64,000 nucleotides of DNA from Bacillus sp. Marseille-Q3570 (GTDB lineage Bacteria; Bacillota; Bacilli; Bacillales; Fictibacillaceae), in NCBI RefSeq assembly GCF_946151055.1, contig NZ_CAMGYZ010000008.1:62001-126000 (forward strand), written 5' to 3'. How positions within the stretch are numbered: position 1 is the first letter of the stretch; each line of letters starts with the position of its first letter. Below the pieces are notes generated by a model. That model did not search any database. It was not told where the DNA came from and worked only from the letters and a program-made list of their open reading frames with translations. Shown here one piece after another: positions 34,442-44,072 of this stretch. The translations under genes and the position numbers were made by a program.

Positions 34442-35437
34442 TTGGCAGATGTACTCTCCCAAAATGAAATTGACGCACTATTGTCAGCGATATCCACTGG
34501 AGAAATGGATGCTGAGGAATTAAAAAAAGAAGAAGCAGAAAAGAAAGTGAAAGTGTATGACTTCAAAAGAGCACTAAGGTTCTCAAAAGATCAAGTAAGG
34601 AGCCTGACCCGTATCCATGAAAATTATGCACGTTTATTGACTACATACTTTTCTGCCCAGCTTCGTACATACGTCCAAATAACAGTAGCATCGGTAGACC
34701 AGGTTCCATATGAAGAGTTCATTCGATCCGTCCCTAAAATGACCATCTTGAATCTGTTCGAGGCACCGCCTTTGGATGGTCGCCTGCTGATCGAGGTCAA
34801 CCCGAACATTGCCTATGCGATGCTCGACAGGGTCTTGGGCGGGCAAGGAAAAGGGATGAACAAGGTTGATAGTTTGACAGAAATTGAGACGAGGATCATG
34901 AACCAGCTCTTTGACCGGGCTTTGGATTGTTTCGGTGAAGCATGGGGGACGATCATTGATGTGGAACCCGAGATGCTGGATTTTGAAGTAAACCCTCAAT
35001 TCCTTCAGATGGTTTCACCTAATGAAACAGTTGTTGTCATTTCGTTGACGACAACAATCGGCGAAACAAGCGGGATGATCAATATTTGTCTGCCGCATGT
35101 CGTATTAGAACCCATCATTCCAAAGCTGTCTGTTCATCATTGGATGCAGAATAAGCAGCGTGAAAGACTGCCAGAAGAAGTCGAAAAGCTGGAGAGCAGG
35201 GTGAAGACAGCTATGCTGCCGCTTACCGCGGAGCTAGGCAGTTGCCAGATCTCTGTCCAGGAATTCCTTTCGTTATCGAATAATGATGTTTTGGAGTTAG
35301 ATCAGAAAATTTCAGAGCCATTGACGATCAATATACAAGGGAAAAATAAATTTATCGGACAACCCGGTAAGGTGAAAAATCAAATGGCGATCCAAATTAT
35401 TGATGCTTACGAGAAAGGGGACTTTAATGATGAGTGA
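34442..35437 (+). CDS. fliM: Flagellar motor switch protein FliM
   Basis: C-ring protein that binds CheY-P and FliG. TTG 34442, spaced from AGAGGTGA (34429-34436), gives MADVLSQNEIDALLSAIS, the CheY-binding N-terminus, and 331 residues. An in-frame GTG at 34433 lies inside that site. The CheC-like middle domain and C-terminal SpoA domain (VELDQK-type, here LELDQKISEPLTINIQGKN) are present. It overlaps fliY. Confidence 0.97.
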   Translation: MADVLSQNEIDALLSAISTGEMDAEELKKEEAEKKVKVYDFKRALRFSKDQVRSLTRIHENYARLLTTYFSAQLRTYVQITVASVDQVPYEEFIRSVPKMTILNLFEAPPLDGRLLIEVNPNIAYAMLDRVLGGQGKGMNKVDSLTEIETRIMNQLFDRALDCFGEAWGTIIDVEPEMLDFEVNPQFLQMVSPNETVVVISLTTTIGETSGMINICLPHVVLEPIIPKLSVHHWMQNKQRERLPEEVEKLESRVKTAMLPLTAELGSCQISVQEFLSLSNNDVLELDQKISEPLTINIQGKNKFIGQPGKVKNQMAIQIIDAYEKGDFNDE

Positions 35438-36578
35438 TGGCATGCTTTCACAAGAAGAAATCGACGCTCTATTGAATGGCGGAAATGAAAGTCCAAAAGA
35501 GGAAGCGGATGAAGAACTGTTAACAAACATTGAGAGAGATGCGATCGGAGAGGTCGGGAACATCTCATTCGGAAGTGCAGCGACTGCATTATCCACACTT
35601 TTGAATCAGAAGGTCGAGATTACGACACCGAATGTTTCGATTGTGGAACGAAACAAGCTTTCTGATGAATTTCCTAAGCCTCATGTAGCTGTATTGGTAA
35701 GCTATACAGAAGGTTTCGATGGATCGAATTTGCTAGTGATCAAGACTTCAGATGCGCAGATCATTGCGGATCTCATGCTTGGTGGTGACGGTACGAATCC
35801 TCATGGTGAGTTGGGAGAACTTCACCTAAGTGCAGTGCAAGAAGCGATGAATCAGATGATGGGATCAGCATCCACATCGATGTCGACCGTGTTCAATAAA
35901 CGAGTTGATATTTCTCCTCCAACCATTGATTTGATGGATGTGAATGCAGATGAAGGGACGGACAATATTCCGAAAGATGATGTTCTTGTAAAAGTCTCAT
36001 TCACATTAAAAGTAGGGGATTTGATCGATTCGAATATCATGCAACTTGTACCGCTGCATTTCGGAAAAGAACTGGTAGATCAGCTAATGAATCCAAAAAG
36101 CGGAAATGATCCGATGAACGAAGAACCTGCTTATGAAGAACCTGTACAATCAGCACCATCAGCAACTATGGCCACAGAGAGCCATCAGACTGCAGGGTTA
36201 ACACATCAACAACCTGATAGAGAGCAAATTGAACCGACTTATACGAATCAGCGTAACGCAAATGTCCATCCAGCGGCATTTACTGATTTCGCGCCTAATG
36301 AATCTGTTTCGGTGGACCAACGAAACCTTAACATGTTGTTGGATATCCCATTACAGGTCACTGTGGAACTTGGTCGCACGAAACGATCCGTCAAAGATAT
36401 TTTGGAATTGTCACATGGTTCGATCATCGAATTGGATAAGCTGGCTGGGGAGCCGGTCGATATCCTGGTCAATCAGAAATTGATCGCTAAAGGAGAAGTT
36501 GTTGTCATTGATGAGAACTTCGGTGTAAGAGTAACAGAGATAATCAGCCAGAGAGATCGATTAGAAAAATTACAATAA
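35427..36578 (+). CDS. fliY: Flagellar motor switch phosphatase FliY
   Basis: C-ring protein (FliN equivalent) and CheY-P phosphatase of Bacillus. The start is ATG 35427 or 35430 after GAAAGGGG. The N-terminus MLSQEEIDALLNG resembles FliM. Two phosphatase motifs are seen: DAIGEVGNISFGSAATAL and LSAVQEAMNQMMGSASTSM. A Pro/Gln-rich linker (about 225-285) precedes a C-terminal SpoA/FliN domain (VTVELGRTKRSVKDILEL, SIIELDKLAGEPVDILVN). About 383 residues. Confidence 0.97.
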   Translation: MMSDGMLSQEEIDALLNGGNESPKEEADEELLTNIERDAIGEVGNISFGSAATALSTLLNQKVEITTPNVSIVERNKLSDEFPKPHVAVLVSYTEGFDGSNLLVIKTSDAQIIADLMLGGDGTNPHGELGELHLSAVQEAMNQMMGSASTSMSTVFNKRVDISPPTIDLMDVNADEGTDNIPKDDVLVKVSFTLKVGDLIDSNIMQLVPLHFGKELVDQLMNPKSGNDPMNEEPAYEEPVQSAPSATMATESHQTAGLTHQQPDREQIEPTYTNQRNANVHPAAFTDFAPNESVSVDQRNLNMLLDIPLQVTVELGRTKRSVKDILELSHGSIIELDKLAGEPVDILVNQKLIAKGEVVVIDENFGVRVTEIISQRDRLEKLQ

Positions 36579-36601
36579 CACTATTTCAGGGGGAACGAAA
36601 C

Positions 36602-36967
36602 ATGGCAAACCGTATTTTAATTGTAGATGATGCAGCATTCATGCGAATGATGATCAAAGATATCCTTACAAAGAATGGATTCGATGTAGTAGGTGAAGCA
36701 AGTGATGGAGCACAAGCGGTTGAATTGTATAAAGAACATACACCCGATCTTGTGACGATGGATATAACGATGCCGGAAATGGATGGAATCACTGCTTTGA
36801 AAGAGATTCGTGCTGTGAATTCTGATGCGAAGGTAATCATGTGTTCTGCAATGGGGCAACAAGCGATGGTCATCGATGCAATTCAAGCTGGGGCGAAAGA
36901 CTTCATCGTAAAACCGTTTCAAGCGGAGCGTGTCATTGAAGCGATCAAGAAAACGCTTGAAGCCTAA
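36602..36967 (+). CDS. cheY: Chemotaxis response regulator CheY
   Basis: A 121-residue receiver domain without an output domain. Phosphoacceptor D54 lies in LVTMDITMPEMDG; D9 and D10 (IVDD) and the Lys in DFIVKPFQ complete the active site. Phosphorylated by CheA, it binds FliM; in Bacillus this promotes counter-clockwise rotation. The start has a GGGGGAA site. Confidence 0.97.
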   Translation: MANRILIVDDAAFMRMMIKDILTKNGFDVVGEASDGAQAVELYKEHTPDLVTMDITMPEMDGITALKEIRAVNSDAKVIMCSAMGQQAMVIDAIQAGAKDFIVKPFQAERVIEAIKKTLEA

Positions 36968-36980
36968 GAAGGTGTCACTT

Positions 36981-37643
36981 GTGAATTGGAAAACAACCGT
37001 ATCGGTCCTACTGATAGGATTCCTATTACTCGGGGGACCATCGTACATCTCTGCCAATACCGACAATTCACGTGTAGGATGCGAAGGGAAATCCGTTTCT
37101 GAGTGTTATGCAGAGAGTGGGAAAGAGGTTCCGAAAGAGAAAGAAAATACAGTGAGTGCCTCTGAACCAGACTCAGGACCATCTACATTCGGGACGATGA
37201 TGAAAGTACTTTTTGCACTGGCATCAGTAGTTGGGCTTATGGTACTTGTTTTGAAACTGTTGCATAAACGCACACAAGTAATCCAACAAGGAAAAGGAAT
37301 TCAGACCCTTGGTGGAACGATGCTTGGAAATCAACGGTCCGTTCAGTTGGTGAAAGTGGGAAACAGGATCCTTGTCGTGGGGGTCGGGGATAACGTCGAA
37401 TTGATCAAAGAGATTGATGACGAAAGAGAAATCGAAGCATTGATGGCCACTAATGAACCACAGATGACTGGTTCAGAAAAAATGAATGGATTTACCGACT
37501 GGATCAGTTCGTTATGGAAAAACCGAAATACATCTGAGAAAACGAACTTCCAAGGAATTTTGAAGAAACAGCTGAATGATACGAAGCAAAATCGTAATGC
37601 GTTGATGGAGTCTTTAAAGAAGAAGGGGCACGACCATGATTGA
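36981..37643 (+). CDS. fliO: Flagellar biosynthesis protein FliO (FliZ)
   Basis: Export-gate assembly factor. GTG 36981 with AAGAAGGTG is chosen, giving 220 residues with an N-terminal signal-like segment (TTVSVLLIGFLLLGG), an extracytoplasmic stretch containing two Cys residues, a membrane segment at about 75-95 (VLFALASVVGLMVLVLKLL) and a cytoplasmic domain with LGGTMLGNQRSVQLVKVGNRILVVG. B. subtilis names this gene fliZ. Confidence 0.92.
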   Translation: MNWKTTVSVLLIGFLLLGGPSYISANTDNSRVGCEGKSVSECYAESGKEVPKEKENTVSASEPDSGPSTFGTMMKVLFALASVVGLMVLVLKLLHKRTQVIQQGKGIQTLGGTMLGNQRSVQLVKVGNRILVVGVGDNVELIKEIDDEREIEALMATNEPQMTGSEKMNGFTDWISSLWKNRNTSEKTNFQGILKKQLNDTKQNRNALMESLKKKGHDHD

Positions 37644-38310
37644 ACTACCAGGTATCAGTAATGAACTGTTCAACAATGATCCGGAAAATGTCGCTACTAC
37701 AGTTCGGCTGTTAGTCCTGTTGACTGTCCTTTCTCTTGCCCCGGCATTTCTCGTATTGATGACTTCGTTTACAAGGATCATCATCGTGCTTTCCTTTGTC
37801 CGGAATGGTCTCGCCACACAACAAATGCCGCCTAACCAGGTTCTGATAGGACTAGCTTTATTCCTGACTTTTTTCATTATGGGACCGATCCTATCCGATG
37901 TGAACGAACAAGCGATCACGCCGTTCATGGAAGGTGAAATATCTCAAGATGAAGCGATGGATCGAGCAAGTATTCCAATGAAAGGGTTCATGGCAAAACA
38001 CACGCGACAGAAAGATCTGGCATTATTCATGAATTATACAGGAGAGGAACGACCGGAAAGTGTGGCGGATATCCCTTTGACGACTCTGGTACCAGCTTTC
38101 GCAATAAGTGAGTTGAAGACTGCCTTCCAGATGGGATTCATGATCTTCGTACCGTTTCTGGTCATTGATATGGTCGTCGCGAGTGTACTGATGGCAATGG
38201 GGATGATGATGCTCCCTCCGGTGATGATTTCATTACCATTTAAGATATTGTTGTTCGTCCTTGTCGATGGTTGGTATTTGATTGTCCAGTCACTGCTGGA
38301 GAGTTATTAA
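37636..38310 (+). CDS. fliP: Flagellar export gate protein FliP
   Basis: Core subunit of the FliPQR gate. The 224 residues have four membrane segments. VLMTSFTRIIIVLSFVRNGL, MPPNQVLIGLALFLTFFIMGP and the C-terminal FLVIDMVVASVLMAMGMMMLPP are highly conserved. It overlaps the fliO end by 8 bases. Confidence 0.98.
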   Translation: MIELPGISNELFNNDPENVATTVRLLVLLTVLSLAPAFLVLMTSFTRIIIVLSFVRNGLATQQMPPNQVLIGLALFLTFFIMGPILSDVNEQAITPFMEGEISQDEAMDRASIPMKGFMAKHTRQKDLALFMNYTGEERPESVADIPLTTLVPAFAISELKTAFQMGFMIFVPFLVIDMVVASVLMAMGMMMLPPVMISLPFKILLFVLVDGWYLIVQSLLESY

Positions 38311-38332
38311 TAGATGAGAAGGTGTTTGTTCA

Positions 38333-38605
38333 ATGGACTCACAATTCGTTATTTCCCTTGCTGAAAAAGGGGTGTATACTACATTGATCATCAGTGGTCC
38401 GCTTCTGATATTGGCGCTAGCGGTCGGACTGTTTGTCAGTATTTTTCAGGCCACTACGCAAATTCAAGAGCAGACTTTGGCTTTCATCCCGAAAATCGTA
38501 GCTGTGCTTGTTTCACTGATTTTCTTCGGACCCTGGATGTTGACCCAAATGGTGACTTTCACCCATGAGTTATACAGTAATATCAATAATTACATAGGTT
38601 TGTAG
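38333..38605 (+). CDS. fliQ: Flagellar export gate protein FliQ
   Basis: A 90-residue gate subunit with two membrane hairpin segments (ISGPLLILALAVGLFVSIFQ and IPKIVAVLVSLIFFGPW). ATTQIQEQTLAFIPK is the family motif. It sits in the fixed fliP-fliQ-fliR order. Confidence 0.97.
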   Translation: MDSQFVISLAEKGVYTTLIISGPLLILALAVGLFVSIFQATTQIQEQTLAFIPKIVAVLVSLIFFGPWMLTQMVTFTHELYSNINNYIGL

Positions 38606-38608
38606 AGT

Positions 38609-39385
38609 ATGGTGGAGTTTGTTAATAGCATTCCTGCTTTCTTATTGGTTCTCGTGAGAGTTACTGCTTTTATGGCAACAATACCGATATTCTCTTATCG
38701 AAACATTCCTGTAATACATAAGATTGGATTCTCAGCCGTGTTTTCTTTTTTCATTGTAACAACATTGCAGGCGCCATTGGTTGCATTGAATGGTGAGTTC
38801 ATCCTTCTCGTGATGAAAGAATTGATGATCGGATTGAGCATTGGATTCATCGCATCGATCCTTTTATATGGGTTACAAGTTGCAGGAGGCTTCATCGATT
38901 TACAGATGGGATTTGCGATTGCGAATGTATTCGACCCGCAAACGGGTATCCAGACACCTCTTATCGGGAGGTTCTTATACATATTCGCAATATTGTTTTT
39001 GCTGACGATTGATGCCCATCATATGTTCCTGAATGGGATCTATCAAAGTTATCAATTTGCACCAATCGACCGATGGGCTTTCATTTTCGGGGACGGGAAT
39101 GTTGCTAGGTTAGTAGCTGATACTGTGATCAAGATGTTCTATATCGCTTTTCAGATGGCGATTCCTGTGGTTGGATGTCTGTTTCTCGTTGACCTGGCTC
39201 TTGGGATCATTTCACGGACAGTACCACAAGTGAATGTATTCATTGTTGGACTGCCCTTGAAAATTTTCGTCAGTTTCGTAGTTTTATTGCTTGTCATTCC
39301 AGTCGTTTTCCAGATGGTCAACTCGTTGAATATCGAAATGCTTGAGGCTATGAAGAAAATGATGAGACTGTTAGGTGGTCAATAA
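38609..39385 (+). CDS. fliR: Flagellar export gate protein FliR
   Basis: A 258-residue gate subunit with about six membrane segments. FIDLQMGFAIANVFDPQTG is diagnostic. The start at 38609, three bases after the fliQ stop, has only a weak purine site, so translation is probably coupled to fliQ. The TAATG junction makes it overlap flhB by one base. Confidence 0.96.
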   Translation: MVEFVNSIPAFLLVLVRVTAFMATIPIFSYRNIPVIHKIGFSAVFSFFIVTTLQAPLVALNGEFILLVMKELMIGLSIGFIASILLYGLQVAGGFIDLQMGFAIANVFDPQTGIQTPLIGRFLYIFAILFLLTIDAHHMFLNGIYQSYQFAPIDRWAFIFGDGNVARLVADTVIKMFYIAFQMAIPVVGCLFLVDLALGIISRTVPQVNVFIVGLPLKIFVSFVVLLLVIPVVFQMVNSLNIEMLEAMKKMMRLLGGQ

Positions 39386-40467
39386 TGCCATATTTATCGC
39401 TTGATCTTCAATATTTTTCACAAGAAAAAACTGAAAAAGCAACACCCAAAAAGCGGGAAGATAGCCGTAAAAAAGGGCAGGTTGCGAAATCGAGCGATGT
39501 TAACACCGCTATTATATTATTAATCGTATTTTTATTCCTATGGCTGATCGCACCTTTCATGTTGGATAGGTTATTGGCGATTTACCAGATAAGTTTCAGA
39601 GAGTTCATCCACTTTGATACGACAAACGAAAATATCCAGCAAGTAATGGCTGTGATGGCGTTTGAAGCAGCTAAAATCGTCGCGCCAATTCTATTGATTG
39701 CGATGATTGCCGGTGTAGCAGCAAACTATATGCAAGTTGGTGTCCTCTTTTCGACAGATCCATTGAAAGCGAAACTGGAGCGCATCAATCCATTGAAGGG
39801 ATTCAAAAGAATATACTCGCTAAGGGCGATTGTGGAACTGTTGAAATCGATTTTGAAAATATCACTTGTCGGATTTGTAACCTTTGCCGTCTTATGGTTA
39901 CAGAAGGATGAAATTTTAATGTTGTCACACGGGACGGTCGAACATGCATTACTCGTAATTGGGAAGTTGACCATCCAAATGGGGCTGGCCGCGTCTATTC
40001 TTCTCATATTTCTCGCCGTATTGGATTACTTTTATCAGAAGTACGATTTTGAAAAGAGCATCAAGATGAGTAAACAAGACCTCAAAGATGAACATAAGAA
40101 GTCAGAAGGGGATCCTCTGATCAAATCCAAGATCAAAGAAAAACAACGACAAATGGCGATGCAAAGGATGATGCAGGAAGTCCCTAAAGCAGATGTAGTC
40201 ATCACTAATCCTACCCATTACGCCATCGCATTGAAATACGATGAAAGCCTACACGATGCGCCAGTCGTCATTGCAAAAGGTGTAGATTTTGTAGCACTGA
40301 AAATCCGGGAAGTCGCAAGACATAACGAAATTGAAATCGTCGAAAACCGACCACTCGCCAGAAGCCTTTACGACCAGACGGAAATCGGCGACCAAGTCCC
40401 AGAAGCCCTGTTCAAAGCTGTGGCTGAGGTGTTGGCTTATGTGTACCGTTTGAAAAAGCTCATTTGA
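39385..40467 (+). CDS. flhB: Flagellar export specificity switch FlhB
   Basis: Controls the change from hook to filament export. The 360 residues have four membrane segments (about 40-62, 90-115, 145-172, 188-215) and a cytoplasmic domain with the self-cleaving motif NPTH at 275-278. The N-terminal KTEKATPKKREDSRKKGQVAKS is typical. YlqH (11546-11824) duplicates the part after the cleavage site. Between flhB and flhA the operon is interrupted by a 435-base repeat-containing gap. Confidence 0.98.
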   Translation: MPYLSLDLQYFSQEKTEKATPKKREDSRKKGQVAKSSDVNTAIILLIVFLFLWLIAPFMLDRLLAIYQISFREFIHFDTTNENIQQVMAVMAFEAAKIVAPILLIAMIAGVAANYMQVGVLFSTDPLKAKLERINPLKGFKRIYSLRAIVELLKSILKISLVGFVTFAVLWLQKDEILMLSHGTVEHALLVIGKLTIQMGLAASILLIFLAVLDYFYQKYDFEKSIKMSKQDLKDEHKKSEGDPLIKSKIKEKQRQMAMQRMMQEVPKADVVITNPTHYAIALKYDESLHDAPVVIAKGVDFVALKIREVARHNEIEIVENRPLARSLYDQTEIGDQVPEALFKAVAEVLAYVYRLKKLI

Positions 40468-40869
40468 TAGGAAAGTTTAAAATAGCCGAATGATAAACTG
40501 CGAATTTCCGACGTACAGGATGTGCTAGTACTGTCGTTGTCATAGGACGTGACGTTTTTAGGCAGTGAGCGTTACTTGGTTTTAGCGGTCCAAGAAATCG
40601 AGCATATGTACCTGCGTCTACAAGTGCTACCGTTGAAGTCAGCTTCCTCGGTACAACTCGCAGTATCTATGCAAGAATTGCTCGTCGCTCCGGTCCTTAA
40701 AACCTACGTGCCTTGAACTTTCGACGCACAGGAAGTGCTAGTACCGGCGTCGTCACAGGACGTGACGGTTTTTAGCCGGTGTTGTTTCTAATTCGTCAAT
40801 TTTAAACTGATTGATTAAAGATAGAAAAATACTGATTGATTAAAGATAGGAAAGTTTAAAATAGCCGAA
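40466..40869. repeat. Repeat-bounded insert between flhB and flhA
   Basis: An identical 25-base sequence starting GATAGGAAAGTTTAAAATAG occurs at 40466-40490 and 40845-40869. Between them are two imperfect 62-64 base direct repeats (40505-40567 and 40719-40782) sharing TCGACG or CCGACG, ACAGGA, GTGCTAGTAC, AGGACGTGACG and a GTTTTTAG stretch. A core lies between these, flanked by GGTTTTAGC and CTTAAAACC. A 25-base unit containing GATTGATTAAAGATAG is repeated at 40806 and 40831. The block is more GC-rich than its flanks in its centre and encodes no supportable protein or terminator. Confidence 0.85.
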
Positions 40870-40902
40870 GCAGCAGTTAACGAACCAAAGGAGAGTACAG
40901 CG

Positions 40903-42939
40903 ATGAAGCCAAGAGATCTGACAGTCCTACTAAGTGTAATATTGATCATCACGATGTTGATCATCCCGCTACCGACTTGGATGCTGGACTTCTTGATCAT
41001 TACAAATATATCACTAGGACTTCTCATAATCCTGATAGCGATGAATACGAAAGAACCCCTACAATTTTCCATCTTTCCGTCGCTCTTATTACTAGTCACG
41101 CTATTCCGTTTAGGCTTGAATGTATCGACAACTCGTTCAATCTTAAGCCAGGCGAAAGCCGGAAACGTCATTGATACATTCGGTTCCTTCGTAGTGGCAG
41201 GTAATGTTCTTGTCGGTTTCGTCGTGTTTGTGATTTTGATCATCATACAATTTGTCGTCATCACTAAGGGTTCAGAGAGGGTTTCTGAGGTTGCAGCTCG
41301 TTTCACGTTAGATGCCATGCCTGGTAAACAGATGAGTATCGATGCCGATTTGAACGCTGGTTTGATTTCTGAACGGGAAGCACGGGAAAGAAGACAAAAA
41401 ATCGAACAAGAGGCAGATTTTTATGGTGCGATGGACGGGGCCAGTAAATTCGTAAAAGGGGACGCGATTGCTGGAATCATCATTGTCATCATCAATATGA
41501 TTTTCGGTATCATCATTGGCATGGTTCAACAAGGAATGCCGCTTGCTGAAGCCTCCGAAACTTATACTCTATTAACAGTAGGGGACGGACTAGTAAGCCA
41601 GATCCCTGCATTGATCATATCGACTGCAACAGGAATCATCGTCACTAGAGCTGCATCAGATGGGAATCTGGGTCAAGACATCACAAAACAATTGCTCGCC
41701 TATCCAGCCATGTTATATGTGGCTGCTGCAACGATTGCCCTGTTAGGTTTTTTCACTCCTATACAGAATATCTTCACATTACCGATTGCACTTTTACTTG
41801 CTTATGGCGGCTATCATCTCAGCCGTATAGAGCAACAACGACAGGTTTCCGAAGAAGAAGTGGAAGAAGAGATCCAAACAGAAGAATTGAAAAGTCCAGA
41901 AAGTGTCGTGAATCTTTTACAGGTCGACCCCATTGAGTTTGAGTTTGGATATAGCTTGATCCCTCTAGCAGATACTAGTCAAGGTGGGGACTTACTTGAT
42001 CGTATCGTCATGATCCGGAGACAGCTCGCTTTGGAATTAGGTGTTGTCGTACCGGTGGTGAGAATCAGGGACAACATCCAACTGCAGCCGAATGAGTACC
42101 GCATCAAGATCAAAGGAAACGAGATTGCTAGAGGTGAGCTCCTTCTCGATCATTTTTTGGCAATGTCTCCGGGCGTAGATGATGAAGAAATCGAGGGTGT
42201 AGAAACAGTAGAACCTGCCTTTGGACTCCCTGCCCTATGGATTTCGGAGGACCTGAAGGAGCGAGCAGAGCTTTCGGGGTACACTGTTGTGGATCCGCCT
42301 TCGGTTGTATCGACGCATATTACAGAAATCATCAAGAAACACTCACACGAGTTATTAGGTAGACAGGAAGTCAAACAACTTGTCGAGCATTTGAAGGAAT
42401 CCCATGCAGCACTGGTGGAAGATGTCACACCGGATCCATTGACGATCGGTGATATCCAAAAAGTACTTACCAAGCTCTTGAAAGAAAACTTATCGATCCG
42501 GAACTTACCCATCATTTTTGAAACATTAGCCGATTACGGGCAGATGACGAAGGATACGGATCTTCTCACTGAATATGTGCGTCAGTCTTTATCAAGACAG
42601 ATTTCCAAGCAATATAGTGACGAGCAATCTTCCTTGAAAGTCATCACCTTATCTGGTGGCGTGGAAAAACGGATTGCTGAATCCATCCAACAAACGGAAC
42701 ATGGAAATTATCTCGCAATGGATCCGAACGAGTCACAAACCATTTTTGATTCTATAATGAATGAAATCAAGAAAGTCAGTGAAGTAAGCCCGATAACTGT
42801 TCTTTTGTGCTCACCAGCTGTAAGAATGTATGTCCGCCAATTAATCGAGCGATATTTACCGGATGTAGTCGTCCTTTCGTATAACGAACTTGAACCTAAT
42901 CTGGAAGTACAGAGCATAGGGGTGGTGAATGTATCATGA
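40903..42939 (+). CDS. flhA: Flagellar export gate protein FlhA
   Basis: Large export-gate subunit forming the nonameric docking ring. The 678 residues have about eight membrane segments in the N-terminal 320 residues. The conserved cytoplasmic loop VAARFTLDAMPGKQMSIDADLNAG is present. The C-terminal domain (PALWISEDLKERAELSGYTV, HSHELLGRQEV) binds chaperone-substrate complexes. The start has AAAGGAGAG. It overlaps flhF by 4 bases. Confidence 0.98.
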   Translation: MKPRDLTVLLSVILIITMLIIPLPTWMLDFLIITNISLGLLIILIAMNTKEPLQFSIFPSLLLLVTLFRLGLNVSTTRSILSQAKAGNVIDTFGSFVVAGNVLVGFVVFVILIIIQFVVITKGSERVSEVAARFTLDAMPGKQMSIDADLNAGLISEREARERRQKIEQEADFYGAMDGASKFVKGDAIAGIIIVIINMIFGIIIGMVQQGMPLAEASETYTLLTVGDGLVSQIPALIISTATGIIVTRAASDGNLGQDITKQLLAYPAMLYVAAATIALLGFFTPIQNIFTLPIALLLAYGGYHLSRIEQQRQVSEEEVEEEIQTEELKSPESVVNLLQVDPIEFEFGYSLIPLADTSQGGDLLDRIVMIRRQLALELGVVVPVVRIRDNIQLQPNEYRIKIKGNEIARGELLLDHFLAMSPGVDDEEIEGVETVEPAFGLPALWISEDLKERAELSGYTVVDPPSVVSTHITEIIKKHSHELLGRQEVKQLVEHLKESHAALVEDVTPDPLTIGDIQKVLTKLLKENLSIRNLPIIFETLADYGQMTKDTDLLTEYVRQSLSRQISKQYSDEQSSLKVITLSGGVEKRIAESIQQTEHGNYLAMDPNESQTIFDSIMNEIKKVSEVSPITVLLCSPAVRMYVRQLIERYLPDVVVLSYNELEPNLEVQSIGVVNVS

Positions 42940-44072
42940 AAATAAAAAAATATATCGCACCGACCATGCCAGAGGCGATGAAAAAGATCAGGAACGATCT
43001 CGGCAAGGATGCAGTCATCCTCAATTCCAAAGAAATCCGTACTGGAGGGTTCCTCGGTTTTTTCACAAAACCATCTCTTGAAGTATTGGCGGCTTTGGAT
43101 CCTGATCCCATACCAAGAGAACAAAAGGATGCATACTATAGTCCGCAGTACAATATGGAAAAGGTGACAAATACTACTACGGAATTGAATGAGATTGCAC
43201 AAAAATCCGATACATCTAACAAACCGTCCATGAAAATGGTGGAGGCTAGGTCATCATCTGATGCAATCCAATTCCCTGAAAAAATCACAAAAATCATCAA
43301 TGACCTTGAAGATCAAGGAGTTGAAAATGAGGTGATGGCAAGCCTCTCCAAGCGATTATTAAAGAGATGGTATCGGGAAGAATCTGAATTAGTAGCTGAC
43401 GAGTCGATCAACAAGTGGATGAAGGAAGAGATATGCGGATTATTAACAAACGTTGATTTCGGTGGCTTCGAATATGATAAGAAATTCCTCAATCTGATAG
43501 GGCCCACTGGTGTCGGTAAGACGACTACCATTGCAAAGATCGCAGCGGATGCGGTCCTGAACAAAAAGAAGAAGGTAGCGCTGATAACCACTGACACTTA
43601 TCGAATCGCTGCAATCGATCAATTGAAAACCTATGCTGAAATACTCAACGTACCGTTAGAGGTCGCCTATAACCGTGATGATTTCCAAAGTGCCCAGGAA
43701 AAATTCCAGGATTACGATGTCATATTCGTGGATTCAGCTGGACGTAATTACAAAAAGACTCATTATGTCACTGACCTGGAAGAGGTCTACCAATTCAATG
43801 AGGATATGGAGAACTATCTAGTACTCTCTCTTACCTCCAAATACAGTGATATGAAGCGGATTGTAGCTCAGTTCAATAATATTCCGATAAACAAATTCAT
43901 TTTTACAAAAAAGGATGAAACAGAGTCCTTCGGTGATGTATTGAATCTAATCGAGGAGACGGGATTTGGTGTGGCATATATGACGACAGGGCAAAACGTT
44001 CCTGACGATATCTGTGAAGTAACAACAGAAAGTATTGCAGACCTTCTATTAGGAGATGGTCAACTTGCATGA
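42936..44072 (+). CDS. flhF: Flagellar SRP-like GTPase FlhF
   Basis: Third member of the SRP GTPase family, after Ffh and FtsY; it influences flagellar position. The 378 residues have a basic N-terminal start (MKIKKYIAPTMPEAMKKIRN), a low-complexity linker and an NG domain with the P-loop GPTGVGKT at 189-196, TTDTYRIAAIDQL and FVDSAGR. Its end overlaps flhG. Confidence 0.97.
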   Translation: MKIKKYIAPTMPEAMKKIRNDLGKDAVILNSKEIRTGGFLGFFTKPSLEVLAALDPDPIPREQKDAYYSPQYNMEKVTNTTTELNEIAQKSDTSNKPSMKMVEARSSSDAIQFPEKITKIINDLEDQGVENEVMASLSKRLLKRWYREESELVADESINKWMKEEICGLLTNVDFGGFEYDKKFLNLIGPTGVGKTTTIAKIAADAVLNKKKKVALITTDTYRIAAIDQLKTYAEILNVPLEVAYNRDDFQSAQEKFQDYDVIFVDSAGRNYKKTHYVTDLEEVYQFNEDMENYLVLSLTSKYSDMKRIVAQFNNIPINKFIFTKKDETESFGDVLNLIEETGFGVAYMTTGQNVPDDICEVTTESIADLLLGDGQLA

